Positions 10,528 to 23,899 of a stretch of DNA of 64,000 bases are shown one piece after another. A program made the position numbers and the translations under genes. The stretch is from assembly GCA_026874595.1 (NCBI GenBank), contig CM049310.1, positions 39,747,558 to 39,811,557 of the forward strand, written 5' to 3'. Source of the DNA: Sipunculus nudus. Taxonomy: Eukaryota > Annelida > Sipuncula > Golfingiida > Sipunculidae. The notes beneath the pieces were generated by a model that was not told the DNA's origin, did no database searches, and worked only from the letters and a program-made list of their open reading frames with translations. The first letter of the stretch is position 1. Each line of letters begins with the position of its first letter.

Positions 10528-10890
10528 TAATTTTTTCTGGGCTTATTTACTTTTTGAGCAATTATATTTGAGATTATGGTAATGACCATTATAACTTTTG
10601 GTATTTTTACCCCAACTATATAAAATCTGGCCATCTACTTCCTTCATCATTTCCTTTGATCCACCAACAAATGTAATTGAAACAGCAAAATATAACAGCA
10701 GTGTTACATTAAGTCATGGTTGTTTACAACATGACCCACATATGATGCAGGGGTATTCACATATGCTTGGTACCTACTACACCCTGTATTATGAGTACTC
10801 CTACCAATTTCACAGTGTCAAACAAACTTTAAATCCCTCATTCGCGATTAAGCCACATGGTATTTACTATGGTATCCACAAAAAAAACCA

Positions 10891-10892
<2 letters not shown>

Positions 10893-10962
<70 letters not shown>
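10893..10962. repeat. TA microsatellite
   Basis: Nearly pure (TA)n, ending in ATGTATATATAA. Confidence 0.95.
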
Positions 10963-10963
<1 letters not shown>

Positions 10964-11010
10964 ATTTCACAGGTGGTAAAAACAAAGTGAGGGTCAACTT
11001 TGGTTTTTAA

Positions 11011-11401
11011 TGCAAATATGGCAATGCACAAGTAGATATTGTTCTTGATAAAACTAATGCAATGTGTAAACTGTGCAAATGTCAAGTGAAATACACAGGT
11101 AATACAACTACTCAGCAAAACCACCTTGGCAGGCACCATCATGAAATAAAATTAGGTCATGGCAGGTAAACAAATTATACAGTCAAAAATAACAGTTTTG
11201 TTGCTGACTAAATTGCCTTTTGGTGACACAAGGTCAACAACATTAAATATTGCCATTGCCAAATATTTGTTTAATATGGACCTATGCCCAATTTCAACAG
11301 TGGAAACTGGAATCTTGGGCATTTATATCAATGTTGCATGTAGAGAATCCAAGACACAAGGTCTCACGCAGGTTATATTTAAAAGACATTCCATTTTCTA
11401 A
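11011..11401 (+). pseudogene. hAT transposase fragment (BED zinc finger plus downstream part), frameshifted
   Basis: Frame 1 (11011-11169) reads a BED-type zinc finger: CKLCKC with a NHLGRHHHE tail gives the C-x2-C and H-x3-H pattern of ZBED/hAT transposases. It stops at 11167. The next frame (from 11159) continues with a region of the kind that follows the finger in hAT proteins (IAIAKYLFNMDLCPISTVE). Only about 130 residues survive and the frame is broken, so it is a dead remnant. The flanking TA microsatellite may mark its left limit. No terminal repeats were identified. Confidence 0.7.
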
Positions 11402-13439
11402 ACTGTATTAGTGAATAATGAAACCAGATACAATTTGGTATTACTTTAGGTTTGTACTATATATATGCATTATTCATGAGACTTGTTCCTAAATTGAGAG
11501 GAGATTACATGTGGAAATTAATTTTATTCTGGAACAGATTCTAGTCATGTCAAGCTAATATTGCATGACCCTTATCTAACTCAAATGGTCATTCTCACAG
11601 TCTGTCCAGGCCTGTAAGTTTTCACCCTTTTTCCAGTAAATTGTTTTTTTTTTCAGGTAAGATTTATTGCTAACAGTCACAGCTGAATCAGTGGTGCATT
11701 TTTTTTACAACCACAGTTAGATCATAGCTTTAAAATAATTTCACTGGTAAACAACCATAACTTCCAAAGGTACACTTCTTATGCAGAAATACTGACTCAT
11801 TCCAGAGTACTTGACAGATAATAACTTCAAGAGACTGTCCTATAAGTTCTCAAGAATAACAAAGTTAAATGCTCAATTGGTTGGTTTCATATGCAGATTG
11901 CTGCCCTTGTTCCAGTAATTGGTTATTTCAAGACAGGGTCAGGTATGAGGGATAGGTTACAGCTGAGTTAATGATGCATATTCTTGCTGCCACACCCAGG
12001 AAGCAGCCGCTCCAGGTGCTGCTGCAGTCTGTGTACAGTCTACACACATTACCAGTGTTATGGAAGTTTGCCAAACACTGTTAGGTCTGTTTACTGTAGC
12101 CCGTGCTGTCTCACATCATGAATGAAGTTATTAGCAACATTAGCCCTGCGAAGGGGAGGCTGCCTTTGTAGGGAGCAGATCACGTTTGTTTTCAAACATT
12201 CTTCGTGGATTCTCTGTTGATGTAGGCTTATCTCCCTGTGACCACAATCTCTGCCTCCAGTTCCAGTGGATAACTTAATTGGAGAATTATCGGAAGAGCA
12301 TTAACAGCAGGTTGACTTGCCTCTGTGAGATCAAGATTTCTTCCTGGTAAGTCATGTGTAGACCTATAACTTGTCATTGCAGCCTTGGAAGTAATGTTAT
12401 CATCAGAGTTCGTAGTTTTGTCCATCAGTGATGTAACTCAGAAAAGGTCCACAAATTTCCATTAAACTTAGTGTAGTTAAGTTAATATTAGTTTATTTAT
12501 CAAGGAAGAATACATGATAGTTTCTGTGGTAAATTGATATGGATTCAGACTGAGGGAAACATGTTTTTCCCACAGATTGTCTCTTAGTCAGCTCCTTCCT
12601 TCCATTTTGTTCACATCCACACAAGATTTTGTAAATTTATAAGGGACTTCCAGCAGATCAGTCTAGAGGAATAGTTGTCTGTATATTTAATATTAAGATG
12701 CAAGATTTGTCTATGTACCCACAAGAACAGTGGACATGGTGTTACCATGAACCCACTGCAGGTTTTGTATTTGTATTCATACAGTTTGGCCTGAATGTGT
12801 GCTCTTTTTAACACTGTCTAGTACTGTTGGCTGGCATCACTGAATATTACTGATGTCAAATTTTCCCCAGAGCCATGAATAATCATATTAATTAAATCTT
12901 GTGATCCTGAAGCTTTATTAAATACGTTATTCCTGTGGAGTCTGTTGTAAGGCCCATATTTGTTAAATATTTTGCTTATAAAAAAGGCCACTATCGGTGA
13001 TCTGTATCTAGAATGTAATCTGCAGATATTTATGGAACTTATATGTTCACTGTGTAGTATAATTTATAGAGACATGTAAGTTGTTTTGGAATTCAGGCAA
13101 ATGTTTAAAAATAAATGACAGTTTCTTATTTTAAAGGTCAGATACTATATCAAGAGCACTTTGTATTCAGAAGAACTAAGTTTTCATAAATACTGGATCA
13201 GTCTCTAAATGTCAGACAGTTAAACCCAAAGGCAAATTCTCCTGGGACTTTGTTTAAACAATTGTGTATACATACAGATTTGGTGTCAAATTAGTCCAGA
13301 GTGGATATAGCTAACTAACATGTGGCCACAAGTGTTTGGTAAAATAATAATTGATTAATTAATCAGTTGTTTCTGGGTTGATAATGTGCATTTTAAGGGT
13401 TATTTTCTGCAAACCACCTAAGTGTCATGATTTAATGAG
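11402..13439. other. Intergenic, nothing recognised
   Basis: Low-complexity AT-rich DNA with short unsupported ORFs. No exon, repeat boundary or RNA gene could be supported. Confidence 0.4.
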
Positions 13440-13860
13440 CAGGGCTCGACATTTAATTTTGAAAGTATATGCCAGGTAGGGCAAGTGACAGCTAGCTTTT
13501 ATTTGCCCTACATAATTTTTACTTGTACCATAAAAATCAGTGCTTGTGGCCACAACCACAAAAAAATGTTATCCACATGATTATTTTGTAACAATATACA
13601 TATTCAAATGTTTGTTTGTTAATAATATTTCTCTTTAACATTTGCAAAGATAAAAACATGCAGGTAATTTAAGCAAGAGGTATTACAATATGATTTCACT
13701 TCTCATAAAAAGAAAGTGACTAACTTAAGATGAGCCAAGATTCAGGCCTGCATGCAAAGGTTTATGTTGCACCCATTTTCCAAGTCGGGAAAGTAGGAAC
13801 CCACTTTTGGTTGTCCTACTACCATTTTCTGGAACAGTTAACCATTAATGTCGAGCACTG
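13440..13860 (+). mobile_element. hAT-like MITE, copy 1
   Basis: It starts CAGGGCTCGACATTTAAT and ends ATTAATGTCGAGCACTG, which is an imperfect terminal inverted repeat of hAT style. The interior (GCAAGTGACAGCTAGCTTTT, ACATGATTA, AATATGATTTCA, TTTTCTGGAAC) matches copy 2 at 25476-25927 in the same order. A clear 8-bp target duplication was not found. Confidence 0.65.
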
Positions 13861-16800
13861 CTGAGTTTCTTGTTTGTTTTCCCTGGTTTTATAGGCAAGT
13901 TGATAATAACAGGGAAATAAAATATGTACATGTATATATTTAACATACTGCGTGGTATAAATAGCTATTCCAGTCATGAACCCACATACCACTTTTAAAG
14001 GCATGACAGTGACATTGTACTTAAACATGTGGCCACAACATGATCAGTCAGTACTGTTTATCTATTAAAATGTAACTGGTAAACCTTGCAACAGCATAAT
14101 GAGTGAACAAGGAAAAGGTTGTCTGAGAATTTTGATGCATTTAAAAATAGTACCTTTGTTAATTGCTTACGGTTACCTCAGCTTCATACTCGGCTGTTAT
14201 TGTGACCATCATTTCTCATACACCTGTAGGTATTTGAATTTCTGTCACTGAATTACTCACTGAAAGTTATTTTTACACCACGGAAAGTTCAGTTGTGTTT
14301 GAGGAGGAAAACAATATAACAAGCTACTTTAGCCTACTTATAATGGGCTACTTGTAATGGAATTAAAACCTTCACCTCTGTTGTAGCAATTAAGGCATGG
14401 CTGCTCTACTACTTGACCAACCAACCAGTTTGTGTGTGTTTCCTCTGATCATACATGATTTTATTTTATGAAAGGCGTGACAGCATGTAGTAAACATGAT
14501 TTTAATATCAGAATTAATATACTTAGATGACAGCATGGTGATAAAATATAAATGTAAAATTCACTGTGGCCTCCCGAACTGAAATCTTAACTTTTTGTGA
14601 TTCAAGAGAACTACAGAAATTTGAGGCACTGCAGCTGAGGTCATTCAGTGCATTATGACAGGTATAAATAACTATATAATTCTCTCTCTCCCACTACTAG
14701 TGTCTTCCACTCCTTGTGTTGTATCGTGACAGTGGTAAGTTGATTCTGTAGCTAATTGAGCTGGTCTGCATGTTCAGGTATATTACACTTTTATTAGTTA
14801 CCTTTTAATTTATTTTATTACAGCAAGCAGGTATTCAGTATAAGATCCTGTAATACAGTTACATAAATCACTTTATACTGTAAGGTTTGAAGACAGAATT
14901 GGTGGGTGTTTTTCAAACAGGTATATAATGATGCAGAACCAAAATACTTGTTAAAGAAGATAAATCTAGTTGGGTAAAGATATACTAACATATGAAGTTG
15001 CTGTCACAAAACCCTTTTAAAGATCTGTGAAATAAAATCCCTTTGCCCAAACTCTTTGGGCCCCCCAGGTGCTCAACTGGCCAAATAATGCAAGGGCGTG
15101 GTATGTCAGTCAGTCGGACCAGGTTATCTGTTGTTAACACACACAGCAGCACCTCGGGATCAGCTGCGTCATGGCTCATGCAAACTCACTTGAAAATGAA
15201 AAAATAGCCTTTGAAAATGGCGACGTATTATACTAAAGCAACTTATTCTGTTGCCACACCAGGTTATGAAAATAGAGTTCAGGTTGACGTCATGACTAAT
15301 ATTTCAGATGCAAGGTTTAATTGAGGATATGAACTAAATAAGATGAAAACACATGCACGTGATGGGTACAGCAATTTTTTTTTTGCAACCAGAGAATGCT
15401 TCTTTAAACCATATAGTCTGGGGGAACAGACCAGTATTTGGAACAAGGTGTTTCAAATGCTGAGGTGTTAGTTTATCTGTTCATGTCTATCAACCTTGAG
15501 ATTAGTTCTGGTGCTCACTAGACCTCCAGGTACCTGGTGTGTCATGACACAACTCCCAGCCCAATACTAATAAATTTACACTAGAGGAGAGAGAGAAAAA
15601 ATATGCACTGATATACACCTTTGCCAATACTGTGACCATTCACACACATGTGAGAAAGAAATATAGGAAAATGTGCAGTACAGAAGACCAGCCCCAAAAA
15701 CCCGTCTGGTGACAGCCCTTGTCCCGTGGAGGGGAGGAGGGCCCTGGTTGCCCTTTCTCGGATAGGAGTGACATGAAGGAAGGAGGCCTGGGAAGGTATT
15801 CTGAAAAAATAAGCTGGCCCCTCCCTTCAGCCAGAGAGTGTTGTTGTTGTTGACGGCTAAAAATAAAGAGGTTCACAAGTTTCTGTGTATTAAGACCACA
15901 TGGATGCAAAATATATAATACATAATCCTCCTTAGGTGAGGTTGGTACAAATCAAATCTTCAGCGTTAATTAGACATTTATGATTAAATTAATTAAAATG
16001 ACTTGTGAGAGACAGGAACCTCGGCTATTTCTAGCTTTTGCTTGGCTTAAATGTCCTTACTTGACCTATTATCTGCCATTGTCTCACAGGGAAGTCAATG
16101 ATAAGCGGTTATATTGCCTGTTAAACATCCAGCTATTTCCTCCTACTACAGCTAATATTGGCAATGAGATTTCCCTAGAGCTTATCCCAAGAACAAGACA
16201 TCATCGCCCACAACTATACAGTCCATGCATAATTTGTTCAAACAGCAATAGTTCCTACCCAGAAAGGTTGTTAAATAACCGATCCCATCCCATAAGGGAA
16301 GTGTGACTATTGACCTTTCAGAGCAGCATGTTGTATATGAAAGTAGAAACCTGAAATTACCTGAGGAGCTGAGTAGTATTAGTTGATGCAGGAACATCAA
16401 GGGGAGAGAGAGGTTTTTAAAAGTAGCATAGATAGTCCTGGTGTACTAGATGTCTGCAATCACCACATGATTGTAATGATGTACATGTCTCAGTAATCTC
16501 AAGTCCACACAATTATAAATGTTATGTTATTTTTGGTTTTCAGATACCTCATTTTATAAATAGTTGATGTGAGGTTTAATAATCCTGGCAGGCAAATACA
16601 TTCTATGTCTGTTCTGGAAAATCCTTATATTATCAGGAACGTCTGGTAAATATTTTGGAATGATCAAGTTATGTTGGTTCATGTCACTTCATCAGACTAT
16701 TAAATAACAGTCCGGTACACTCTAAGGGAAGTGCTGCAGCCTGATTGCAGCAGTATTACTCAGATGAATGGCTGGACTTGATGCAGGCTTATTGGTGTAA

Positions 16801-17419
16801 TAAAAGGCTGAATGGTTTTGATAATGTGATGGTTTATTTACTGTAATAAAGGATCAACAAGTGTTTAAATAGGCTGTACTGACATTTATCACTGACAAGA
16901 CACAATGTTTTTGTATCATTATATGTGTCCCCTGCTGAGGTTTATTGCTGAATGATGACCAAGGGTTTGTGTCATAGTGTTAATTAATATGTGCAATTGA
17001 AGCATTTCTCAGGAAATTTATACAACTTTATGTTTATGGTAATCTCATTTGAAACTGCCCCTTATGAAGTTCAGGAGTTGGCAAACACCATTTTTACTTC
17101 ACACCAGAGTTCAGTGAAAGGTTTAATAAAAATGTGCACTATTTAAAGGGCTAGTGGGCAATTTGCTGTCATCAGTAACAGTTTTGTTTTCTTTGTTTAC
17201 TCAGCTGCTATTAATATTTTACTAGTTAAATATTATCAAACTTAAGTAATTTGACTTCAATATTTGAAGATTTTGATGTGATACCAAATGTTTGTTTAGT
17301 TACTTAAATATCACTTACCCTAAATTGTTTCTCCCTTTAGGTATTTGAATTAATAAAAATTTAACTTTAATTGTATGAATTACTAATTCTGTTATTGCCT
17401 TGATTTGTATCAGCTAGTG
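13861..17419. other. Intergenic, nothing recognised
   Basis: Several ORFs of 60-108 codons exist on both strands (for example 15640-15909 minus and 15980-16306 plus), but none shows a recognisable domain or codon structure. Confidence 0.4.
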
Positions 17420-17830
17420 GTAGAAATTGGTTTTAAAATCATAATTGATGATTGTGAAATACAAAGGACCGATGATCAATTATTAATAGATTATTTTATG
17501 CACTTTCTATATTACCTTGAAATCTGCAGTATACTGGTACCTATATTATTGACCCCAGTAAATTGTCTGACATGTACCTCTGTATTCATAATGAAACCAT
17601 CAATCCATCGCAGTCAAGGTCGGCTTGCCGTTGGATGATTGTTGGCTGCACAAGATTCAGTTTTGATGCTGTTCGTTTCTTTGTGTACATATATATCTCT
17701 GACAGGATTCTCATTATATTCTTTGCATGTGCATACCTAATTGTTTTAATTGATTATGCAAAAATGCAGTCGATTTAATCAATTATTAAAGAAAACTACC
17801 ACTTATGATTTAATTGATTAATTGATACAC
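17420..17830 (+). repeat. Diverged dispersed repeat, copy 1
   Basis: Ordered similarity to 23900-24310: AAATTGGT, CCTTGAAATCTGC, GCACAAGATTCAGTTTTGAT, TATCTCTGACA, AATTGATTATGCAAAAA and a GATTAATTGA end. No coding potential was seen. Confidence 0.5.
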
Positions 17831-19005
17831 TAATAGTATCAACAGTCAATCGTTTATGTATTCTCTTGTCTCTCCGTTACAACATAATCACCAACTACTC
17901 ATTCACTTTATTGCTTATTCTGTATGTCTTTGAAACTCCTCTTACTTGTCCACAAAGTCCCTCAGAAATTGATGCACAGATATTTTTTTTTAATGAAACC
18001 AAGTTACTGGCTTGTTTAGGGAATTTAGGAGTCAAGAGTCCCCATCTGTCTTTGATAAAGGCCTGGATATTGGGTACTGGTGCCCTCTGTTGAGTTTCAT
18101 TGCTGTTTGCTGATTGGCCATTTAAAGCCTGTATTGCAGTTTGTGCCTGTTCATAATAATATATTTTATACACTGGTACATGTATATATAGGAACAGTAG
18201 TTTTGTCAATATTGTAGATTCATACTATTATGTTGATTTCAAATGTTAAGGTCTGAAGTCAAGGACGGATTTAAATTTTATTGGCTGCATATATATATAT
18301 TACAGTAGCCATCCAACAGAAAAGCAAATTACTCCTCTAAATGAGTGGTCATATATAATGTTTATCCTTCCTGATTTCATAGTGCTCCAGGAGGCATTTT
18401 TTTGCATTTTAAAAACCCAGTAATTCATTATCCATTATTAATCAATTGAGATGTGCATGAACATACTTTCTTTTTTGTAATGTGCCATTTTGACATATGT
18501 ATTTAAATAAATATTTAAATAAAGTCCAGGGTGGTCACATGTTAATGAAGCCAGGTTTGTCATTCCAGTTTTTTTTGTTTCTTATAAAATTTCTTGAATG
18601 TATGATTATGGATAACTCTCAAAATCCACAAAAATAAAACCTCATCAATTATTGAATTTGAGTCGTCAGTATTTCAGCCCTGAAGACTATTATCTCCTTC
18701 TCTTCCCTGATTTCAGCATACAGCATTCTCCTGTTATTCAATTACAGGTTGGAGCAGGCATTGTTGTCCAGACATCAAGGAATAATTATTAGACTGGTGC
18801 TCATGCATCACAAAACACCAATATATCAACATTCTATACCATGTTGTGCTGCTGGTCCTGGAGTTTGTTTGATGTATCAATCATTCATAAAATATATAGT
18901 CTTTTGATGTATCCATCATTCATAAAATATATAGAACTGCATTGATTTCCTTTTATAGTGAAACCTCAGTGCCTATAGAATGCCTCAAAGTATAAGTGGT
19001 GAGTG
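17831..19005. other. Intergenic, nothing recognised
   Basis: AT-rich. A short palindrome-like ATTTAAATAAATATTTAAAT lies near 18500. A CATCATTCATAAAATATATAG phrase is repeated at about 18880 and 18912. No exon supported. Confidence 0.4.
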
Positions 19006-19458
19006 ATGAAGAGGGGGGAGGGGGAGGGGTGAGACGAAGTAAGAGGAAAAGGGACAGAGAAAAAAAAGAGTAAAAAAACAATGAAAAAGAGAAGAAAAGG
19101 AAAAAAAAAAGAGAGAACAAGCAAGAGTGATAGAGAAAAAGAGGGAGAGAAAGAGAAAAAATCAGAAAAAAAAGGAGAAAAGGAAAGAAGAAAGAATAAG
19201 CAAGAGTGATAGGGAGAGAGAGGGAAAGAAAAAAAGAGGGGGAAAAAACATAAAGAAGAGAAAAAGATGAAAGTGTGTAAGCAAGAGCAATATAGACAGA
19301 GGGAAAGAGAGAGAAAAATTAGAAAGAAACAGAGAAAATGAGAAAAAAAAGACAGAGAAAGCAAGAGCAATGGAGAGAGAGGAAGGGAGAGAAGGAGAGA
19401 AAGAAAAAAGAAGCAGAAAACAGAAATAAAGAGAAGAAAAGGAAGAGAGAGAGAGAAA
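19006..19458 (+). repeat. Polypurine tract with 80-bp tandem period
   Basis: About 450 bp are almost entirely A and G on the + strand. GCAAGAG(T/C)(G/A)A recurs at 19121, 19200, 19281 and 19361, giving a period of 79-81 bp. The Phe/Leu/Ser-rich minus-strand ORF here is a by-product of the composition. Confidence 0.9.
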
Positions 19459-22400
19459 TTAAATGAGATACTGTATGCTGTGTGAGTCCATTGGTTATAC
19501 CTGTGAATGGTTACCTGTTAGTGTATCAGCCTGGTGAGTAAGGAGCCTGTAAAGATCCAGGTTATACTGGGCTAACTTATCTGACAGCTGTTATTTGCTG
19601 TGCATCCTTCCTCATTAGTTATCTGATAAGCTGCATCACGCCTGTCTTTGATGTATCTCACCTTGTCAGGTGACTGGACCTAGTGGTCTCCCTGGGTTCA
19701 CTCAGTAAGGGGCTGTTACTTGCTCTGTAAAAGCCTCAGTTCAAAGAGTAACAGGCTGTTGCTTGCTCTAGAACAGTGCTGACCAGATCAAGGGCTGTAG
19801 TAAGAATGACATCCAAAATAATTACATTAAATGTAAATCTTATGCCAGTTCAACCATTCTTTCTGTTCCTTTGGAATCATCTTATATAATTGCTTCACAA
19901 CAACCCTGAATGAGGCTTGTGATTTGCATCTGTAGACATTTCTTTGAAGTTTGAACCCAGTTCAGGATCCTGATAGGAGCCGGCTGCATCCACTGGACCA
20001 ACCTATTGTCATTTGAAAAGGGATTTTATCCTTGAGCTGCTATACATACCAGGAATGGTGTGAAGTGACAGGGGTTCTAGAGAGGTCATCTGTTGGGATC
20101 CAGAATTGACTGATCAGACAACCCAACAAAGTTTGTATACAGTACTAGATGCAGACATACTGCTAGCTAGGAGTCAGACATACAAATATTGATGACAATA
20201 ATGTACTTTTATCTCCACAAAGGAGATTATCAACAATACTCCAGAATGCAAAATATTATTATTAGCCAAAATTTATTAGCCAACATAGGATAAATTTCTT
20301 GACAGATACATTGCTTACTTGATTTGTCCCTCCATAGTAATACTATTTTTAAAACTTAATCTTACTAATAAAATAGAGTTCTGTTTTCATGGTCAGCTGA
20401 CATGAGACACTTTTATACTACTGTCAATTGTTCTTTTCATTTCCTCAGGTCTGTTGAAATTACGATACATGTGAAATTTCCTGACAGAAGACAAAAGTGT
20501 CCAGTAAATATGCATTGCATTATCTGTCCCCATACAATCACACTCAATGGCGTATGGATTTATTGACCCAGATGAAAAATGGGCAGGCTGTCTGAATGAA
20601 CCAGCACTTGTACACACAATATCCACGTACACGGCAAAATGTATTTTCCATAGACTTGTAGTGACATTACTGTAGTTATGCAGCACTGTAACAGCAATGA
20701 AGCTGAGGCTTTACTGGTGGTAAACAGGGTCTGTCCCAGACAAGCTGTCATGTGCAGCATTCTTTTCTGATATGTGGCATGCTACAGGAACCTTTGCCAG
20801 CCTGTGAGAAAGCAGTCCTAATCATTAATAGACTGTGGCGGCCTCTGTGAAGCCGGGAGTGACTGGCACATGTGGAGGCTGTGAAAACCCCTTGGTATCC
20901 AGCAGCAGTCAGATGCAGCAGCAAGGGTAGCTGACAGACACACTGGCCCTGCTGGTAACAGCCTTACAGCATCACAGTCAGCCTGGGGGACTGTCCTTGT
21001 TGCTGCTTGCCTCAGCTCAGTGACAGTAAATCACACTTTGCCTTGCCTCCCATATGGTACAGACAGCTGCTGGCTTGAGGAGCTTTGCTGCAGTCTTGCT
21101 GTGTTTGTGTACTAACAGTCAGAACAACAATGTGAGTTTGTTTATCTTGCATTATTGACAGTTGTTTGTGTGTGGTCATTACAGGACTACCTCTTATGCA
21201 ATTCTTTGGATATATTATACATATATATCTTGCTTTGAGGAATTCAAATAACGCTCTGTCCTGAAAATATCTTGAGTAAGCAACATAGCTGTACAAAATT
21301 TAAGGCAACAATCACAATAATTTATTGTCATGGATTTAGGCCAGATCCTGTATTTCTGAACAAAGTCTGACATGCAGGATACATCAATCTCAAATTTGTT
21401 TATCTGGACACAACAGAGGACAATGTTTTGAAAAGAAAGACTTTGTGTACAACCAGTCAGAATTACATGTTAACCCTGTCTAGTTGATTTAGCTCTGTTT
21501 GATGTAGACTGTAGTCACAGGTCAGCCTGCTATGACAGAGATATATATTCCCCATAGGGAGCCCAAAGGTTCTTTTAGAGATATAAATTTCCAATTTAAG
21601 CACTGATATAAGTTATTGAATATTCATGAATTAGTTGGCTTTGTACAGCAGACCTGTGATCAACCCTCATAAACTCAACACACTAGTGATGTATGTTATT
21701 GTTAGCTGTACTTATTTTCAATCATTCAGAACCAGTGGATGATTTGAGTTTGTTTCTCCTTAAGCATTGTTGCTCTTTATGCCATACTTTGCTGTTTATA
21801 TATAAACAACTGTCAGGGGTATAGTATACCATATACACCCTCCTTTTGAATCACAGAGCCCAAGGGTTGAGTGTGATAACTCCAAGCCTTAGTACTGCCT
21901 CAGGTTATTTCTGGTGGTTGCTTCTGTTGTAAATGAGGCTAAGGTATATAAAATACAATTTATAATATCTGGTGATCTTAATATTTTACTTGTCATTAAA
22001 GCAATATTCTAGGAGCTATCAGGAAAAAATAATCATGATGGGTACCTCACATCACTGAATCAGTTATGTAAATATTCTGCAATATTGTATACATAGAAAT
22101 TAAACAAAAGTTAAAAATTTATGTAAATTTTATTTCTTGACACGAGAGGGTGAATTGTTTTTAGACACTTGCCATGGTCACACAATATGGCACACATGGA
22201 TGCAGAATTTAAAATATTTTGATTGACTGAGAGAAAAAATGCTCAGGTCAACTAATCTTATATTTCACTTAAAAAATAAATCATAAATAAAACAATTCAT
22301 GATAGAGGTCATGATGAATTTTGTTGACATTGCTGTAAATGAAATCCTCAAAGCCTGTGACAGCTATTATAATTGAGTGCTTACTGGCCCTTAAATATTG

Positions 22401-22487
22401 ATTATTTATGATTGCTCTAAAACTGTTTATTATCTCAGTCAAGGAGGGCTATGTTGTCACCTGTGACTGTGTATAGCTAGTACAAGT
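19459..22487. other. Intergenic, nothing recognised
   Basis: Unsupported ORFs only; the longest is a 97-codon minus ORF at 20393-20686 with no recognised domain. Confidence 0.4.
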
Positions 22488-22588
22488 TAGGTAGTATCTA
22501 GAGTGGTCAAGTATAAAGTATAGTACAGGACTCCCTTATTCTTCAATTAAATTCCTTGGAGGCAGTCTAGCTCAGCAGACCCACTAAA
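22488..22588 (+). repeat. 100-bp direct repeat, copy 1
   Basis: GTAGTATCT, GTATAAAGTATAGTACAGGA, CTCCCTTATTCTT and TTGGAGGCAGTCTAG recur in order at 23588-23690. Confidence 0.75.
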
Positions 22589-23039
22589 AATTTGCAAATG
22601 GATATTAGGAAGATTAAACCGCATTTGCACCTGTCACTAGGCATGGTGCTTCAGATGAAGCCAATGGCTGTGGTATATTAACACAACACAATTTACTTGT
22701 GTTTCATTCAAACCCTTTTAAACCATGTTAATGAAATATTTTGCCTCATGTCTGTGGAATCTGCTTTAGAACCATTATGTTGAAACAGCTTCCTACTTTG
22801 TTATAAAGTGAAATGATGGCATCCTAGGTCATGTCATTTAAATGTTGGCAGGATACATGTTATTCACAAGGCAGATGCAAAGTGATGGAAGCCATTAATT
22901 TACTGTCAAAAGTACATTTGCATGATGTTTGGAATCCATGTAAATTAAGCCTGCAGGAAGGGGGGGGGGGGGGAGTGATGATGTATCATTTTACTGCCCA
23001 GGCAAGGTGGTGAGTGGTAATATATTAAATTGCCTTCAG

Positions 23040-23042
<3 letters not shown>

Positions 23043-23115
<73 letters not shown>
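23043..23115. repeat. TA microsatellite
   Basis: Pure (TA)n of about 73 bp. A run of 14 G lies just upstream at 22960-22973. Confidence 0.95.
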
Positions 23116-23117
<2 letters not shown>

Positions 23118-23290
23118 TTCCTTTCACACCTACTACTATTTCCAAGGCTGAAAGGAACACTCAGGTACATGTATGAGTAATTCTAGCTGGTCATTCAATG
23201 ACAGAATTAAAGCTCAAGTATTTGATATATGCAGACATTTTAAAATTATATTAATATATGGTTACTTATATCTTAATAATTAAGCCCATT

Positions 23291-23294
<4 letters not shown>

Positions 23295-23341
<47 letters not shown>
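23295..23341. repeat. TA microsatellite
   Basis: Pure (TA)n followed by a T run. Confidence 0.95.
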
Positions 23342-23351
<10 letters not shown>

Positions 23352-23587
23352 TATCAGTTAAAATTACATGCCTTTTAAGTGTGCTTGTAATATTCTAGTG
23401 CCACAGTGAATGATCCTATCAACTGCCCTAGCCTGCGCCTGAGTCCCAATACAGTCATTTATATACAAATTGCACACACTTTCCTGTTGGTGAATCCTAG
23501 AAATTCTGTAATAGATCCCATCTGTACATAGTTTTGTCTGTGAGATGTTTTAGTGTGTTGCCTTGGTAACAGGTCATAGAGTACTTG

Positions 23588-23690
23588 TTAGATAGTATCT
23601 GTTGAGTGATCATGTATAAAGCATAGTACAGGACTCCCACATTCTTAAATTGAAAAGCCTTGGAGGCAGTCCAGGTCAGCAGGCCCACAT
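23588..23690 (+). repeat. 100-bp direct repeat, copy 2
   Basis: Matches 22488-22588 (TAGTATCTGTTGAGTGATCA, GTACAGGACTCCCACATTCT, CCTTGGAGGCAGTCCAGGTC). The copies are in the same orientation, 1.1 kb apart, and flank the TA tracts. Confidence 0.75.
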
Positions 23691-23899
23691 TCACCACAAA
23701 CTAAAAGGTAAGACTGTGACAAGCTTCAGGGCCATTGAGGTTTTCTTGATAGACCTGTAAACAAAATAGTTTTGTTTTCTGGCTTAGTTCAGTACCTGGC
23801 CTGTGGATTTTTATTCTTACTGGCTGAGAAATCTAGATTGTGCAGCAATTGATTTAGTGGTCACGGTGCTCAGCTGAAAGACTTGACTGGCAGAACCAG

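Noticed and set aside
10867..11142. ORFs with long Tyr-Ile repeats over TA tracts (also 22945-23160 and 32935-33141)
   Set aside because: Translations of TA microsatellites.
15640..15909. 89-codon minus ORF with Gln and Pro runs
   Set aside because: No recognisable domain, no supporting splice sites, and no conserved partner.
18966..19370. 134-codon minus ORF rich in Phe, Leu and Ser, looking like a membrane protein
   Set aside because: It is the complement of the polypurine tract; composition alone produces it.
20393..20760. Two overlapping minus ORFs of 97 and 66 codons that read somewhat like protein
   Set aside because: No recognised motif; two frames are equally open, and no exon borders were convincing.
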